This document shows positions 1-11,234 of a stretch of 64,000 nt of DNA, in pieces. Under the pieces are notes generated by a model. It saw nothing but the letters and a program-made list of their open reading frames with translations, had not been told where the DNA came from and made no database searches. Position 1 is the first letter of the stretch. The number at the start of each line of letters is the position of its first letter. The DNA comes from Megaleporinus macrocephalus (Eukaryota > Chordata > Actinopteri > Characiformes > Anostomidae): contig CM038704.1 of NCBI GenBank assembly GCA_021613375.1, forward strand, positions 30,070,582-30,134,581, in the 5' to 3' direction. A program made the translations under genes and the position numbers.

Positions 1-244
1 TCAGAACTAAATTAAAACACCCTCTTTTATATTTACATCTGATTCAAAAATATAAAATGATGTAAATATGGTATGAAAAAGCCGATGTTGAACACGAACA
101 TTAATCACCGCTGCCCCGTCACCCCTGGAAACGCACATACCTGGTTTCATTGGACGACGCAGGGAACACCCTTGTTACGCCCTCATGCGGCCAGCTGAAT
201 GGGGGGGGGGGTCTGTCTAGACCAAGAGACATCCATATGTCGGA

Positions 245-615
245 AAAAAATAGAAATTAATTTGAAGAACGTTTTATATTTTTACTTGAGTACAATTATA
301 AGTTTTGGGGCCACGATATTGTCACAACGTGGAAATGTAATTCCTCAGAAAGTTGTGACAATGTTACCTGACAACGTTGTGCGAACGTAGTGGCAACGTT
401 GACAGTATGTTGTCACAACCTTTTAGAATCCTTCATAAATTCCATAATATCTGAACTCCATGGAAGTCGGTAAAGTTGTTAACAGGTAAAACCATAAAAC
501 AACGATATTTAGTAGTGACGTTGTAACAACCAGACAACGTAGCACCTAACAACGTTGTAGTAACGCTGAAAGTAGTGAGACGTGTGACAACGTTATGTGT
601 TTGTTAGGTTTAGTC
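245..615. repeat. Dispersed repeat rich in CAACGTTGT palindromes, copy 1
   Basis: This stretch is dense in the self-complementary core ACAACGTTGT and its variants, and contains the phrase TTCCTCAGAAAGTTGTGAC near 340-360. The same phrases recur at 18,663-18,990 (opposite orientation) and 25,675-26,235, so this is a dispersed family and not a local accident. I could not find clear terminal inverted repeats or a coding region. It is probably a non-autonomous DNA element; the family is not recognised. Confidence 0.6.
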
Positions 616-766
616 GTGAGTGTAAATAGACTGAATGAATGAACTCTTGGAATCAACGAAATTGACTCCATATCAATCAGAATCAGAATATCTGGAGACG
701 AGCAACACTGCTGCAGCTACCAATTACAGAATTACAACCAAAAACAGAAACTGTCCTCATTCTTAA

Positions 767-768
<2 letters not shown>

Positions 769-835
<67 letters not shown>
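769..835. repeat. (AT)n microsatellite
   Basis: An uninterrupted run of about 33 AT dinucleotides. Confidence 0.97.
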
Positions 836-840
<5 letters not shown>

Positions 841-1049
841 ATTGACTTGTGTATATGAATACATTTTTGGATCTTTACTCCTATATTTAATGAATAAATA
901 TTTCTTTACTCTGGGTATTTGCTTGTGATGCACGAGAAGATGGCAGCGCTGCTGTCACATATATTTGTGTTGCACAGTTGAGCCTGCTTGGCCAACAGGG
1001 TGGGAAAAACTGTCCTTAATCCTCTTGAAGCCATATGGCTGACATGCCC

Positions 1050-1154
1050 GAAGTAGGGATGTTTTATACTAACAGGGTTCCAGGCTGAAGAAACCTTGCT
1101 AACCTCAGTGGATGGAAATCTGCAGATGTGTTTATTTATTACTGGTCCACTAAG
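1050..1154 (+). other. Possible non-coding 5' exon ending in a strong splice donor
   Basis: The sequence CTAAG is followed directly by GTAAGT at 1155, a consensus donor. Stop codons occur in all frames upstream, so any exon here would be untranslated. Vertebrate LRRC8D carries its coding sequence in one exon preceded by non-coding exons, so this could be an upstream lrrc8d exon. The 5' boundary given is arbitrary. The only support is the donor motif and the position. Confidence 0.2.
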
Positions 1155-1428
1155 GTAAGTCCTCTCACTCCCTCTGTATCAGGTGGCTGGGCTTTTTATA
1201 AGCTAGCCTATCCTTTTTACTCTAAGCAGGTAAATGTTCTGTATTTTATAGTAAAGAAAAATCAGTAAATGACCACTTGTAATGGTAATCTCTAAGCAGT
1301 AAAATGGTATGAAGACTTTAGTAAACTGTATCAGGGTTTATATGTGATCATGCCGGTGAGGGAGAAACTTAAGAACCGCCCTTCACACACTTCCTGCTTC
1401 TGACAATAAAAACTGATATTTGTTTCAG

Positions 1429-1513
1429 GCTGTGCTCTCTGTTCTCCGGCTGTCTGGTGGTCGAGGCGATGTGGAAGAATCAGTCTTGTTAAAAATGGCC
1501 ACACTGGATTAAG
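1429..1513 (+). other. lrrc8d: Candidate non-coding exon (lrrc8d 5' UTR)
   Basis: The segment is bounded by TGTTTCAG immediately upstream and by AAG followed by GTACGT immediately downstream, giving an 85-nt exon with two good splice sites. It has no long open frame, which fits a 5' UTR exon. If it splices to the lrrc8d acceptor at 11,231-11,232, the intron would be about 9.7 kb and would contain the 17-bp minisatellite. This is inference from splice motifs alone. Confidence 0.35.
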
Positions 1514-4500
1514 GTACGTATCTTCTGTTAGGAATGTGGCGTTATTAAACGGGGGGCTGGATGAGACGAGGTGCTGAGAAAAACTGGTGCAGACTGGTTA
1601 GTGCTGCCATGCACACGATACCGAGAGCACAGGAGGAAGACAGGGGGGGACTGGAGGACTCAGAGTGCAGCTAAATATAAATGAGCCTGTTGTCGTTTTA
1701 ATCCGAACGAGCAGTCGTCGATTTCCAGCCGTGTCTTGGGCCTTAATAAAAAAAAATAAGGACTTCTCTGGAGGAAGGACAGCGCGGCGGACTGTGTCGA
1801 ACACTTAATCTGCTGCGTGTTGAATCATTTCTCCGAGACGGCGTTCAGATTGTCCTCGCTGGGAAAGGAGGTCGATCACTACGCGTTTTCTTCGTTAGTC
1901 ACTTATGTCGCCTACTGTAGTCTTCAGGTTCGCCTGTCAGCCCACTACAGAGACATGGCGTGCCACCGGCTGAAATGAGCAGTCCTGGAAGCCCGCAATG
2001 AAGCGCTGGGTGATCAGCAGGCTGTCCAGAGCAGCTGGATGCATTTCTGTAACCTCTTCTTTGTGGGGAGCCTTGCTTGGCTCTGGACAATAATGAGATA
2101 GTGGATGGTAATAGCATATGATGCAGTAAGTATGGCATTTTATAGCACTTAAGAAAACCCCCCTAATTAATCATATGTGATTCTCCTTCCATGTTTACTA
2201 TGTAATATCCTGCAGTTCATCATCTTTCAAACGTGGCTGTGGTCCTAAAGCCACGCAGTGGATGTGTAGTAAGGTTGGACTTTGGTACAGAGCACCTGGA
2301 TGCCTCTCAACATGGCTCCTACACAATTTTGATAGGTGGTCAGCCTGATAGGGTAGTCTGAGGAGCAAGGATTCAGCCCATTATATATTTAGAAATTGCT
2401 GGGTTGTCATTCTAAAAAATCTGGTTTTAATAGTTCCAGAAAGCATTTTTTTTCCTTCTCAGCAGTATGCGGCACTATGTAAAACTTTCCAGTTCCAGCT
2501 TGTTTGAGTCCTGCTGCGTCTCTTTGGATGTCTGGACTATGGCACAGTATACAGGCAGATATGAGCATAAGGATTACGTGCAGTGGGGTTAATATATAGA
2601 TTTCTTGTGATGATACCTGCTTCTTGGTATTGTTAGACAGCTAATATTCCTTTAGGGCTGCTTATATACATTTTACTTGACCTATAGAGATTTATCCATC
2701 TGTCACATTCAGTTACAAAAAAAACCTTGTTTCTAGGTGTAACTACCAGGATTTACGTCCACAATTACTGGATGATTCCTTGCCATTGGCAAGTATGCAT
2801 ATTGGCAGTTGGAATCATTCTGCTCAGACACCACGTTCATCTGACCTGTGCCAGGAGTCTTGCGCTTGGGACTGTCCCGACAAATCAGCTTCCACCTCCT
2901 AGTATGTCTGCCATCTATTGGGACACTTACGGTGGGCCCAACGCTGATTTAATCGGCTTGTGTGTACACGAAGAGCTGCGATTGGCTATCGTATGTGCCA
3001 CTTACAGCTCCCAGCAAATCAGAATGCCCGGTGTAGCCTGTGACCTAGTTAAGATAGAAAGAGTGAGAGAGGGGGGAAAAACAGAGGTTAAGCAAGGCTG
3101 ACGTGAAGGTAACTACTTCTGCGTGGGTGCTGCATTACTCAAGTGTGGTTGCAACGTTGAAAGGCCCAAAACCATCAGCTGGTTAAAGGCATTACACGAG
3201 GCTGCTAGATGAGATAAGACTTTGCTTGATGTACTTGAGTCTTATCAGTCATCCCTGCACTAGTGAGATGAGGCGAATACTGATTACAGGCTGCAGTCCA
3301 CTTGATGTTTGTGATAGATGTAGTAAGGGGTGATTTCAGTTGTTTCAATTATTAGGGATAGATTGTCTGTCATCCCAGTTATGTCCATGTAGTCACATGT
3401 ATGCAGGCAGGATCAGCATCCTTAGTAACTATGGATGCATGATGAAGACATAATGTTGTGATTTGCAGTTGTCATTTATCGGACTGCATAAACTCCTGTG
3501 ATTTTCTCAGATACATAAAAGTGATCAGGAATGTCTGTTTAATGTTTCTCAATAGCGAATAAAGAATCATTAGTGTAGCAGAATTGACAGAGTTCTCTAA
3601 GTATGTAGAGCTTTTCAATAAGGCTGGATTTGCAACAGACCGAAAAATATGTAGTGACTGGCCTTGTATCTGTTGTAGGAACCTCTCAGATTGATAGTAT
3701 TATGTGAAATGGGGGGGAGGGATCTAGGTAGTAGGAGGCAATTGACAATAGCTACATTAGAATGAAGTAAAAAATGACAATGCTGTGCAAAAGTCTTTTA
3801 CTCTTCATTTATTTAAATAAAGCACTAGTTGTTTTTTATTGAAAGAAGTAGCATTAGCGTAGCGTTAACTCCTCACAGGAGTTTTTCAGTTGAGTTTTTC
3901 AGTTGCCATAAGTCTTGTGTGTTAATGTTGAATGCACAGGCTCATAAAGAAGGTCTGGCTTGTTTTTGGTCCCAAATAATTAAAAACAATTAACATAAAG
4001 ACGCATCCTTAGCCAAGTTTGAGTTTCTGAGTTCTAAATATTTAAATATTTAAGTACTCCTTCAGCACTCATCCACTAGTAGGGGTCTGAAAACGACCAA
4101 TGTTAAATGTTCTTCTGCACATTGTGTGCAATTATGCATTTCCACCAGAGAGGTCCCCAAAACCACAATACTTGCATAGTGCAGCTTTAATTTGAGGTCA
4201 AAAAGGCGTATGTTAAATCATTAACTAAGCTAAGTGCAGTTTATTTCTAAGCAGGTGTGATATAGGAAAAAGAACTTAAAGATATATTGAACAGAAAATG
4301 TTGTGAAGGCTAAGAAATGTAATACCAGCTTCTATTTAGTCTTTATTTTTAAAAGAACTCAGTCAATCAGAAAAAAAACTTACTTTTCATAGTGGAGGGA
4401 GGGACAGAAACAGAATTCCAGTTTTATTTTCCTTATGCAGGTGGATTATCATATCTTATCTATTATCTAATCTCAGCTCTTGCTAATTAATTACATTAAT

Positions 4501-5964
4501 AAAACGTGTACGTTATATTAGCTTACATAATACATAATCATAAAAACTATATTGCACAATTAGATGATTATCTTAAAAGGGCCTAAACGTGCAGAATGTT
4601 AAGAATGTTTTAGAATATGGTATAGATGGTCATCACAAGTCAGGAGAACAAAGCTATAATGGCCATGATTACAGCATTTCTACCTGTTTCAATCAAATGT
4701 TCAGGAAACACTTTGAAGTAGCATGTATGAACCGGAAAAAGGTCTGTTTTTATGTTAGCATTATTTATGAAAGCATGTTGTCTTGAAATGTAGAGGAGCT
4801 GTTGAATAGAGCTGCTGCTATTGTGTGCGTGCAAAGCCTTGGGCAGCCCTAGTCTGGTACAGTTATTTTCTGAAAGTACATTAACACATGTTGTATAGAA
4901 AACACATTTTTTTCAACATATAAAACTCATCAAAACTATAGAAAATATGCCCTTAGATTTGAAGGAAATAAGTAATTAAGTTCCCTGTAGAAAATGCATT
5001 AACTTATTTTCATCTAGAAAACAAACTTTCGCATGTGAGCTAGAGTGAGCATCTTACAAACTCCTGAGGTTTTTTCTCAGACGCCTGGAGGGGCTGTTTC
5101 TAAACTTGGTAAATCTGGTCATATGGGGACACTTAAGGAAAGAGGCCATTTTAAAAGTTCACTTCCTGAAAACAAATGCATGCTGTCGTTTGCTTCTCTT
5201 TGTGTTAAGCCATTTACTTCTGAAACGGCGAGAGTTGGAAAGAGTGTCGTCATGTCTCACATGACTAATCTGGGTGCATTAGCCACATTCACATTAGGGC
5301 CTTCTGTGTTTGCATGTGAATGCAATCTGGGATTGGTGAGTGCAGAACAATGCTGAAAGTAAGTGACGCTTGTGCGGTGGGACGAGGCATTTGAATGTTC
5401 TCATTCAGCTGAAAATGTGTGTGGATGTTCAACTCATTTGAGCAGCGGCAGGGCAATAAATAGTGTTTTATGGATGGAGCTGTGTGTAAAAAAATCTGTG
5501 AGCATTAATACACACATTTCTGTGGGGAAAGAAAAGAGTATGAGCTGCCGTTTATGTTGTGTGAGAACTTCATGATGAATAAACCAATAGAATTGCTCCA
5601 AAATACCTTTAAAAAAAATCTGATTCCATTGATGTACAGTAAGAGTGATGTATGTTTTTGGCCTTTCCTGTAAAGTTGTTATTTCGGAGATTCTTGTTTT
5701 TCTTTGGGTAGCGATGATATAATCATCCTGCATTTTTGAGACTGTTTGTATTGTTTGTATTGTTTGTATTTTTATTGTTTTAAGTGATAAACTGAATGAA
5801 TTATTTATAAAACTTCAAATAAATACTTTTTTCCTCACTTGAAGTAAAAACAAGGGCTACATAAAAATGCTTTTGAAAAGAAGTGCATCATAAAGTGCTT
5901 ATTTCTAGAAAAAGTACATAAAACTTTTTAAAGCACGCCGTGCAAATTTGCCTTTCTCTGACTC
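1514..5964. other. Intronic or upstream sequence without recognisable coding content
   Basis: No conserved protein is recognisable in any frame. Around 1,590-1,880 the sequence is richer in CpG and includes a TATA-like CTAAATATAAA near 1,671. Around 2,770-3,000 there are several CCAAT-type motifs (for example GATTGGCTAT near 2,982) and a TGACGT motif just before AAG/GTAACT at 3,108-3,109. Either area could be a promoter or alternative first exon for lrrc8d. The 124-codon frame at 2,727-3,101 resembles no family I know. Confidence 0.3.
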
Positions 5965-8025
5965 TCTGATACTTTATTCTCCGACTCACTTTATTCTCCG
6001 ACTCACTTTATTCTCCGACTCACTTTATTCTCCGACTCACTTTATTCTACGACTCACTTTTTTCTACGACTCACTTTATTCTCCGACTCACTTTATTCTC
6101 TGACTAACTTTATTCTACGACTCACTTTATTTTCCGACTCACTTTATTCTCCAACTCACTTTATTCTCTGACTCACTTTATTCTCCGACTCACTTTATTC
6201 TCAGACTCACTTTATTCTCCAACTCACTTTATTCTCCAACTCACTTTTTTCTACGACTCACTTTATTCTCCGACTCACTTTATTCTCCGACTCACTTTAT
6301 TCTCCAACTCACTTTATTCTCCAACTCACTTTATTCTCCAACTCACTTTATTCTCCGACTAACTTTATTTTACGACTCACTTTATTCTCTGACTCACTTT
6401 ATTCTCCAACTCACTTTATTCTCCGACTAACTTTATTTTACGACTCACTTTATTCTCTGACTCAATTTATTCTCCAACTCACTTTATTCTCCAACTCACT
6501 TTATTCTACGACTCACTTTACTCTACGACTCACTTTATTCTCCAACTCACTTTATTCTTCGACTAACTTTATTTTACAACTCACTTTATTCTCCGACTCA
6601 CTTTATTCTCCAACTCACTTTATTCTCTAACTCACTTTATTCTCCAACACACTTTTTTCTACGACTCACTTTATTCTCCGACTCACTTTATTCTACGACT
6701 CACTTTATTCTCCAACTCACTTTATTCTCCGACTCACTTTATTCTCCAACTCACTTTATTCTCCGACTCACTTTATTCTCCGACTCACTTTATTCTACGA
6801 CTCACTTTTTTCTACGACTCACTTTATTCTCCGACTCACTTTATTCTCTGACTAACTTTATTCTACGACTCACTTTATTTTCCGACTCACTTTATTCTCC
6901 AACTCACTTTATTCTCTGACTCACTTTATTCTCCGACTCACTTTATTCTCAGACTCACTTTATTCTCCAACTCACTTTATTCTCCAACTCACTTTTTTCT
7001 ACGACTCACTTTATTCTCCGACTCACTTTATTCTCCGACTCACTTTATTCTCCAACTCACTTTATTCTCCAACTCACTTTATTCTCCGACTAACTTTATT
7101 TTACGACTCACTTTATTCTCTGACTCACTTTATTCTCCAACTCACTTTATTCTCCGACTAACTTTATTTTACGACTCACTTTATTCTCTGACTCAATTTA
7201 TTCTCCAACTCACTTTATTCTCCAACTCACTTTATTCTACGACTCACTTTACTCTACGACTCACTTTATTCTCCAACTCACTTTATTCTTCGACTAACTT
7301 TATTTTACAACTCACTTTATTCTCCGACTCACTTTATTCTCCAACTCACTTTATTCTCCAACTCACTTTTTTCTACGACTCACTTAATTCTCTGGCTAAC
7401 TTTATTCTACGACTCACTTTATTCTCCAACTCACTTTATTCTCCAACTCACTTTATTCTCTAACTCACTTTATTCTCCAACACACTTTTTTCTACGACTC
7501 ACTTTATTCTCCGACTCACTTTATTCTACGACTCACTTTATTCTCCAACTCACTTTATTCTCCAACTCACTTTATTCTCCAACTCACTTTATTCTCCAAC
7601 TCACTTTATTCTACGACTCACTTTATTCTCCAACTCACTTTATTCTCCAACTCACTTTATTCTTCGACTAACTTTATTTTACGACTCACTTTATTCTCCA
7701 ACTCACTTTATTCTCCGACTAACTTTATTCTACGACTTACTTTATTCTCTAACTCACTTTATTCTCTAACTCACTTTATTCTCCAACTCACTTTATTCTC
7801 CGACTCACTTTATTCTACGACTTACTTTATTCTCCAACTCACTTTATTCTACGACTTACTTTATTGTATGACTCACTTTATTCTACGACTCACTTTATTC
7901 TCCAACTCACTTTATTCTACAACTCACTTTGTTCTCCAACTCACTTTATTCTCCAACTCACTTTATTCTCCGACTCACTTTATTCTACGACTCACTTTAT
8001 TCTACGACTCACTTTGTTCTCTGAC
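5965..8025. repeat. 17-bp minisatellite, about 121 units, with higher-order structure
   Basis: The unit is close to ACTCACTTTATTCTCCG, repeated in tandem without loss of register. Variants fall at a few fixed places (CTCC/CTAC/CTCT, GACT/AACT, CACT/AACT). Long blocks of the same variant order recur: the run starting 6,041 recurs at 6,789 (748 bp, 44 units), the run at 6,364 recurs at 7,095 (731 bp, 43 units), and the run at 6,621 recurs at 7,454 (833 bp, 49 units). Every spacing is a multiple of 17, so the array grew by duplicating blocks of more than 40 units as well as single units. Open frames through it are by-products of a 17-bp period, which rotates through all three frames. Confidence 0.97.
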
Positions 8026-11000
8026 TGTTGCTTCTTGCTTCGTGCCTCGCCCGTATACCGTAAAAACAAAAAAAGTTCTGCCGCTTAAAATAAACAGTGT
8101 TGTAATTAAATCTTTAAAACCACGGTCCGCCTCTTAGTGACGTCTGTCCTAGGTGATCTGTTACACAGTCATACTGTATCTCACTAAAGAGGATGTGTTC
8201 TTTTTAAGAATAATTGCTCTCTTTACACCCTTTAACACTCTGGCCAAAATGAAAGATGTAACCTTTGGTACGTCCTTTGTAAACATGTTTGCTTGTGTTC
8301 TAGATTGGTGCTGCAGCGTTCTCTAGACCGAGATTTTCCAGTTTAGTCAGCGTAATCTGATGATGTATCTGGAAGAACTTTTAAAAACCTGCAGCTGTGC
8401 TCTGGCTCACAGGAATTCCCAGTGGATGTTTAATGTATCTGCATAATGCATGCTGAGTACTGTAGTGAGACAACACTAATGGACAAAAACATAGAAACAA
8501 CACACAATCATGTGTTCTGTGAAATCTGTGAAGCTGAGGGATACCACAATACTGCATAAATCAACAAATAACATACTAACCCATAGGTTTAGGCTGAAAT
8601 ACCTTTTAAAAGTTGTTCCAATTCCATTAAAGTGTTTAGTATTTATTCAGATTACAATATTTTAGGTTTGCTGTTATGCACTCACATTCCCGCTATTGGT
8701 AAGGTCCTTTAGTGCAGCCAGGTTTAGCACTGTATTCTATTCATTTTAGCGTATTCCTTCCTGTTTAACAGGCTATTTGACCTTTCTCCGCGGTCAGTTT
8801 ATACCCACTAAATGTGTCTCACAGTCGATGGGAACGATATTGAGCCGGCAGTGTTGTGTAAACAATGGAGAAAATCAGACGCGTCTCTAAAGTCACATTC
8901 CCAAGCCCTGCCTTAATTGTCTCGAAGCAACAACAGTGATGTGACTGACCTGAGCACTAGCCAGACTCTGCGTTTCTATCAAGGGTTTTATGATAGCCAT
9001 TGTTTTGCATGAACCTTACAGGCTTTGGTTTTTATTAGTAGGCTAGTAACAGAGATGTGATGAGTTCTACAGACGAATATGAGACAGGCTGGTGTTTGTT
9101 TCCGAATTGAGTCACTTTTCCTTTGTGTTAAATTTGGAGGATCTTGTTCAAACACAAATATCCTTCAGCTTAGTCTTGAAGAGCGAGCTCTTCCCTCTCT
9201 TGATCATTTAGTTACAGTAATTAACAAAATGGTATGGAAATCACAATGAGGATAATGACACATTGATGGTGATTCTGTTGTTAGTTACTAGGCCAAACAT
9301 GCATTTGCATGTTGTAATTAACACAATTTCATTTAATTACAGATTAGTTAATGCAACGCTGGGGGAGAAGCAGTGGCTAAACCCCTCTCTATCAAAGTTC
9401 TCCCATGGCACAGGCTTAATTATATGATTTGAGCTCATATGTTCTGCTACTTTCTGTCTTATCTTTTTGCTTTTACTTCAGTTGTGCGTGAGGCTTATTT
9501 GACGTCTTCCAAGTTACACTATTTAAATGTGATGTAATTCCGCTCCAACTGCCCATTATCTTAGATAGCGCTTCCTGTCTTTACGGCTGATGTGCTAACA
9601 TCAAAGCCAATTGAACAGTCTTTTCAAGAAAGGATAAGTCATGAAAAAAGAGAGGAACAAAGTTCTGACTTGAATAGTTAGTGCAATGAGGGTAAAGAAT
9701 GTGGCCTCTGAGGGTACAACAAGCCTAAACATATACTTCAGTAGACCGTAGTGAGTAGAAAATATGCGAGACCCCAGTGCTGAGCTCGTGGTATGCTCAG
9801 CTCTACAATGAGTTTAATAAGAACACAAATCTTATTTATCAGTCTGTTTAAAGCTGTCTGGGTTTCCAGGATACAATTTTATGTAACATAATTATGAGTT
9901 ATGAGTCTGGACCAGTTTTATTAATTTTTTTAAATTAACGGACTACTCTACTTAATACTAGCTTTTACAGGAACTTTTTTGTAACTTTTACTTTTTTTCT
10001 TTAAAAGACTTTAAAAAAAAAAAACTTAAAAAAAAAAATACTTTTGAACAATAGAGATTAATGTATTACCAAAATGTTGTGGTGTCCAACCCTTTTGTAA
10101 GAAACAAACAACCATACTAACTTTATTAGATGTGTAATTTGGTAGATGATAATTAATTTTAAAGTGTTTTAAACGAAAAATAGTACATATTACTCCTTTA
10201 ATAATGATAAACAAAAAACTTATAAAATAAAACTTATAAAATTATAAATAACAGTAACTGACTCTTTGATTTTACACATGGTCGGACATTATTCACACAT
10301 TTTTGCCTTTGCAGAACATAAAAGGCCAAAAAAATCACAGTAATTCCTGTAATACAGTATTACAGAAAAACATTGTTCTTTACCTTTTGTGTTATTGAAA
10401 TGTAATCAAGAAGATGTATATGGTATGCTTACTGATGGGGAAATGGTTAGGCACCTGGAGGATGGGAAACCCGGTCATGGAACTTGCCAGAGACCTTATG
10501 GTCTGCTGTCTCCTTCATAACCATTTTATCATAACCATTTGTTATCATTAGAGGGAAAAAAGACCAGGGTGCTGAGCAGCTATGGTAATGGAGAGTTAAT
10601 ACAGAAGCATTGCATACTTAAAACTGGCCCGGGAAATTCAGTCCTAAATGTGCAGTCTGAGTTCTTCTTTCTAGGCAAAAAACTATTCTAGAAATAAACG
10701 ATGCATTAAATTTACTTGTGTACATGATGTGTACCTGAATTTGGCATGAATAAAAGGCCAAACATCACTGGCAAAAGTATGTCAAGAGAAAGACAATTTC
10801 GTGTTGATATATTTAGCTGGAAATAATGTACATGTTTTTTCTGTATGTGTTGTGGTTCTGACCTTAGTCATTATTGCTTGTAGCAGTTACTTGCTTCCAT
10901 ATTTCAGCCACAGGAATTAATAAGCACTTTTAGTGTGGTAGTGAGACCAAGATCTTTAGTAGACTTTGTAGGTAGAGTGGTATTCACTAGGTACCTCTAA

Positions 11001-11232
11001 AATTCTGGTCCGAGAGGAAATAAATTCTATACACAAACACCAAGTCCAGTGTGTTTTCTGGAAATGATATTTTCTGGGTCGTATATGGGCCGTATAAAAA
11101 AGATATACACCTTGAGCTGACTTCCCTTGCCTAAAGAACAAAAAATACTAGGAGTTGTATTATTTAGGAAGCTAATCAGTGATTATGATAACTGATTATG
11201 CTAATCAATTATGTTTTTATTCTGTCCCACAG
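8026..11232. other. Sequence upstream of the lrrc8d coding exon, probably intron
   Basis: This is AT-rich unique sequence with no recognisable coding region. It ends at the polypyrimidine tract and acceptor TTCTGTCCCACAG (AG at 11,231-11,232). If the upstream non-coding exons are real, it belongs to the large 5' intron of lrrc8d. Confidence 0.5.
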
Positions 11233-11234
11233 GA

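Noticed and set aside
2727..3101. 124-codon plus-strand frame
   Set aside because: No family resemblance and ordinary base composition. The stretch fits promoter or UTR sequence better than coding.
5965..8025. CRISPR-like repeat array
   Set aside because: Units are directly adjacent with no spacers, and the genome is vertebrate.
7864..8137. Two overlapping frames of 74 and 89 codons with repeated FILQLTLF-like peptides
   Set aside because: They are translations of the end of the 17-bp minisatellite.
11211..11234. Eight extra N-terminal codons before the lrrc8d start
   Set aside because: They cover the polypyrimidine tract and splice acceptor. The family's canonical N-terminus begins at 11,235.
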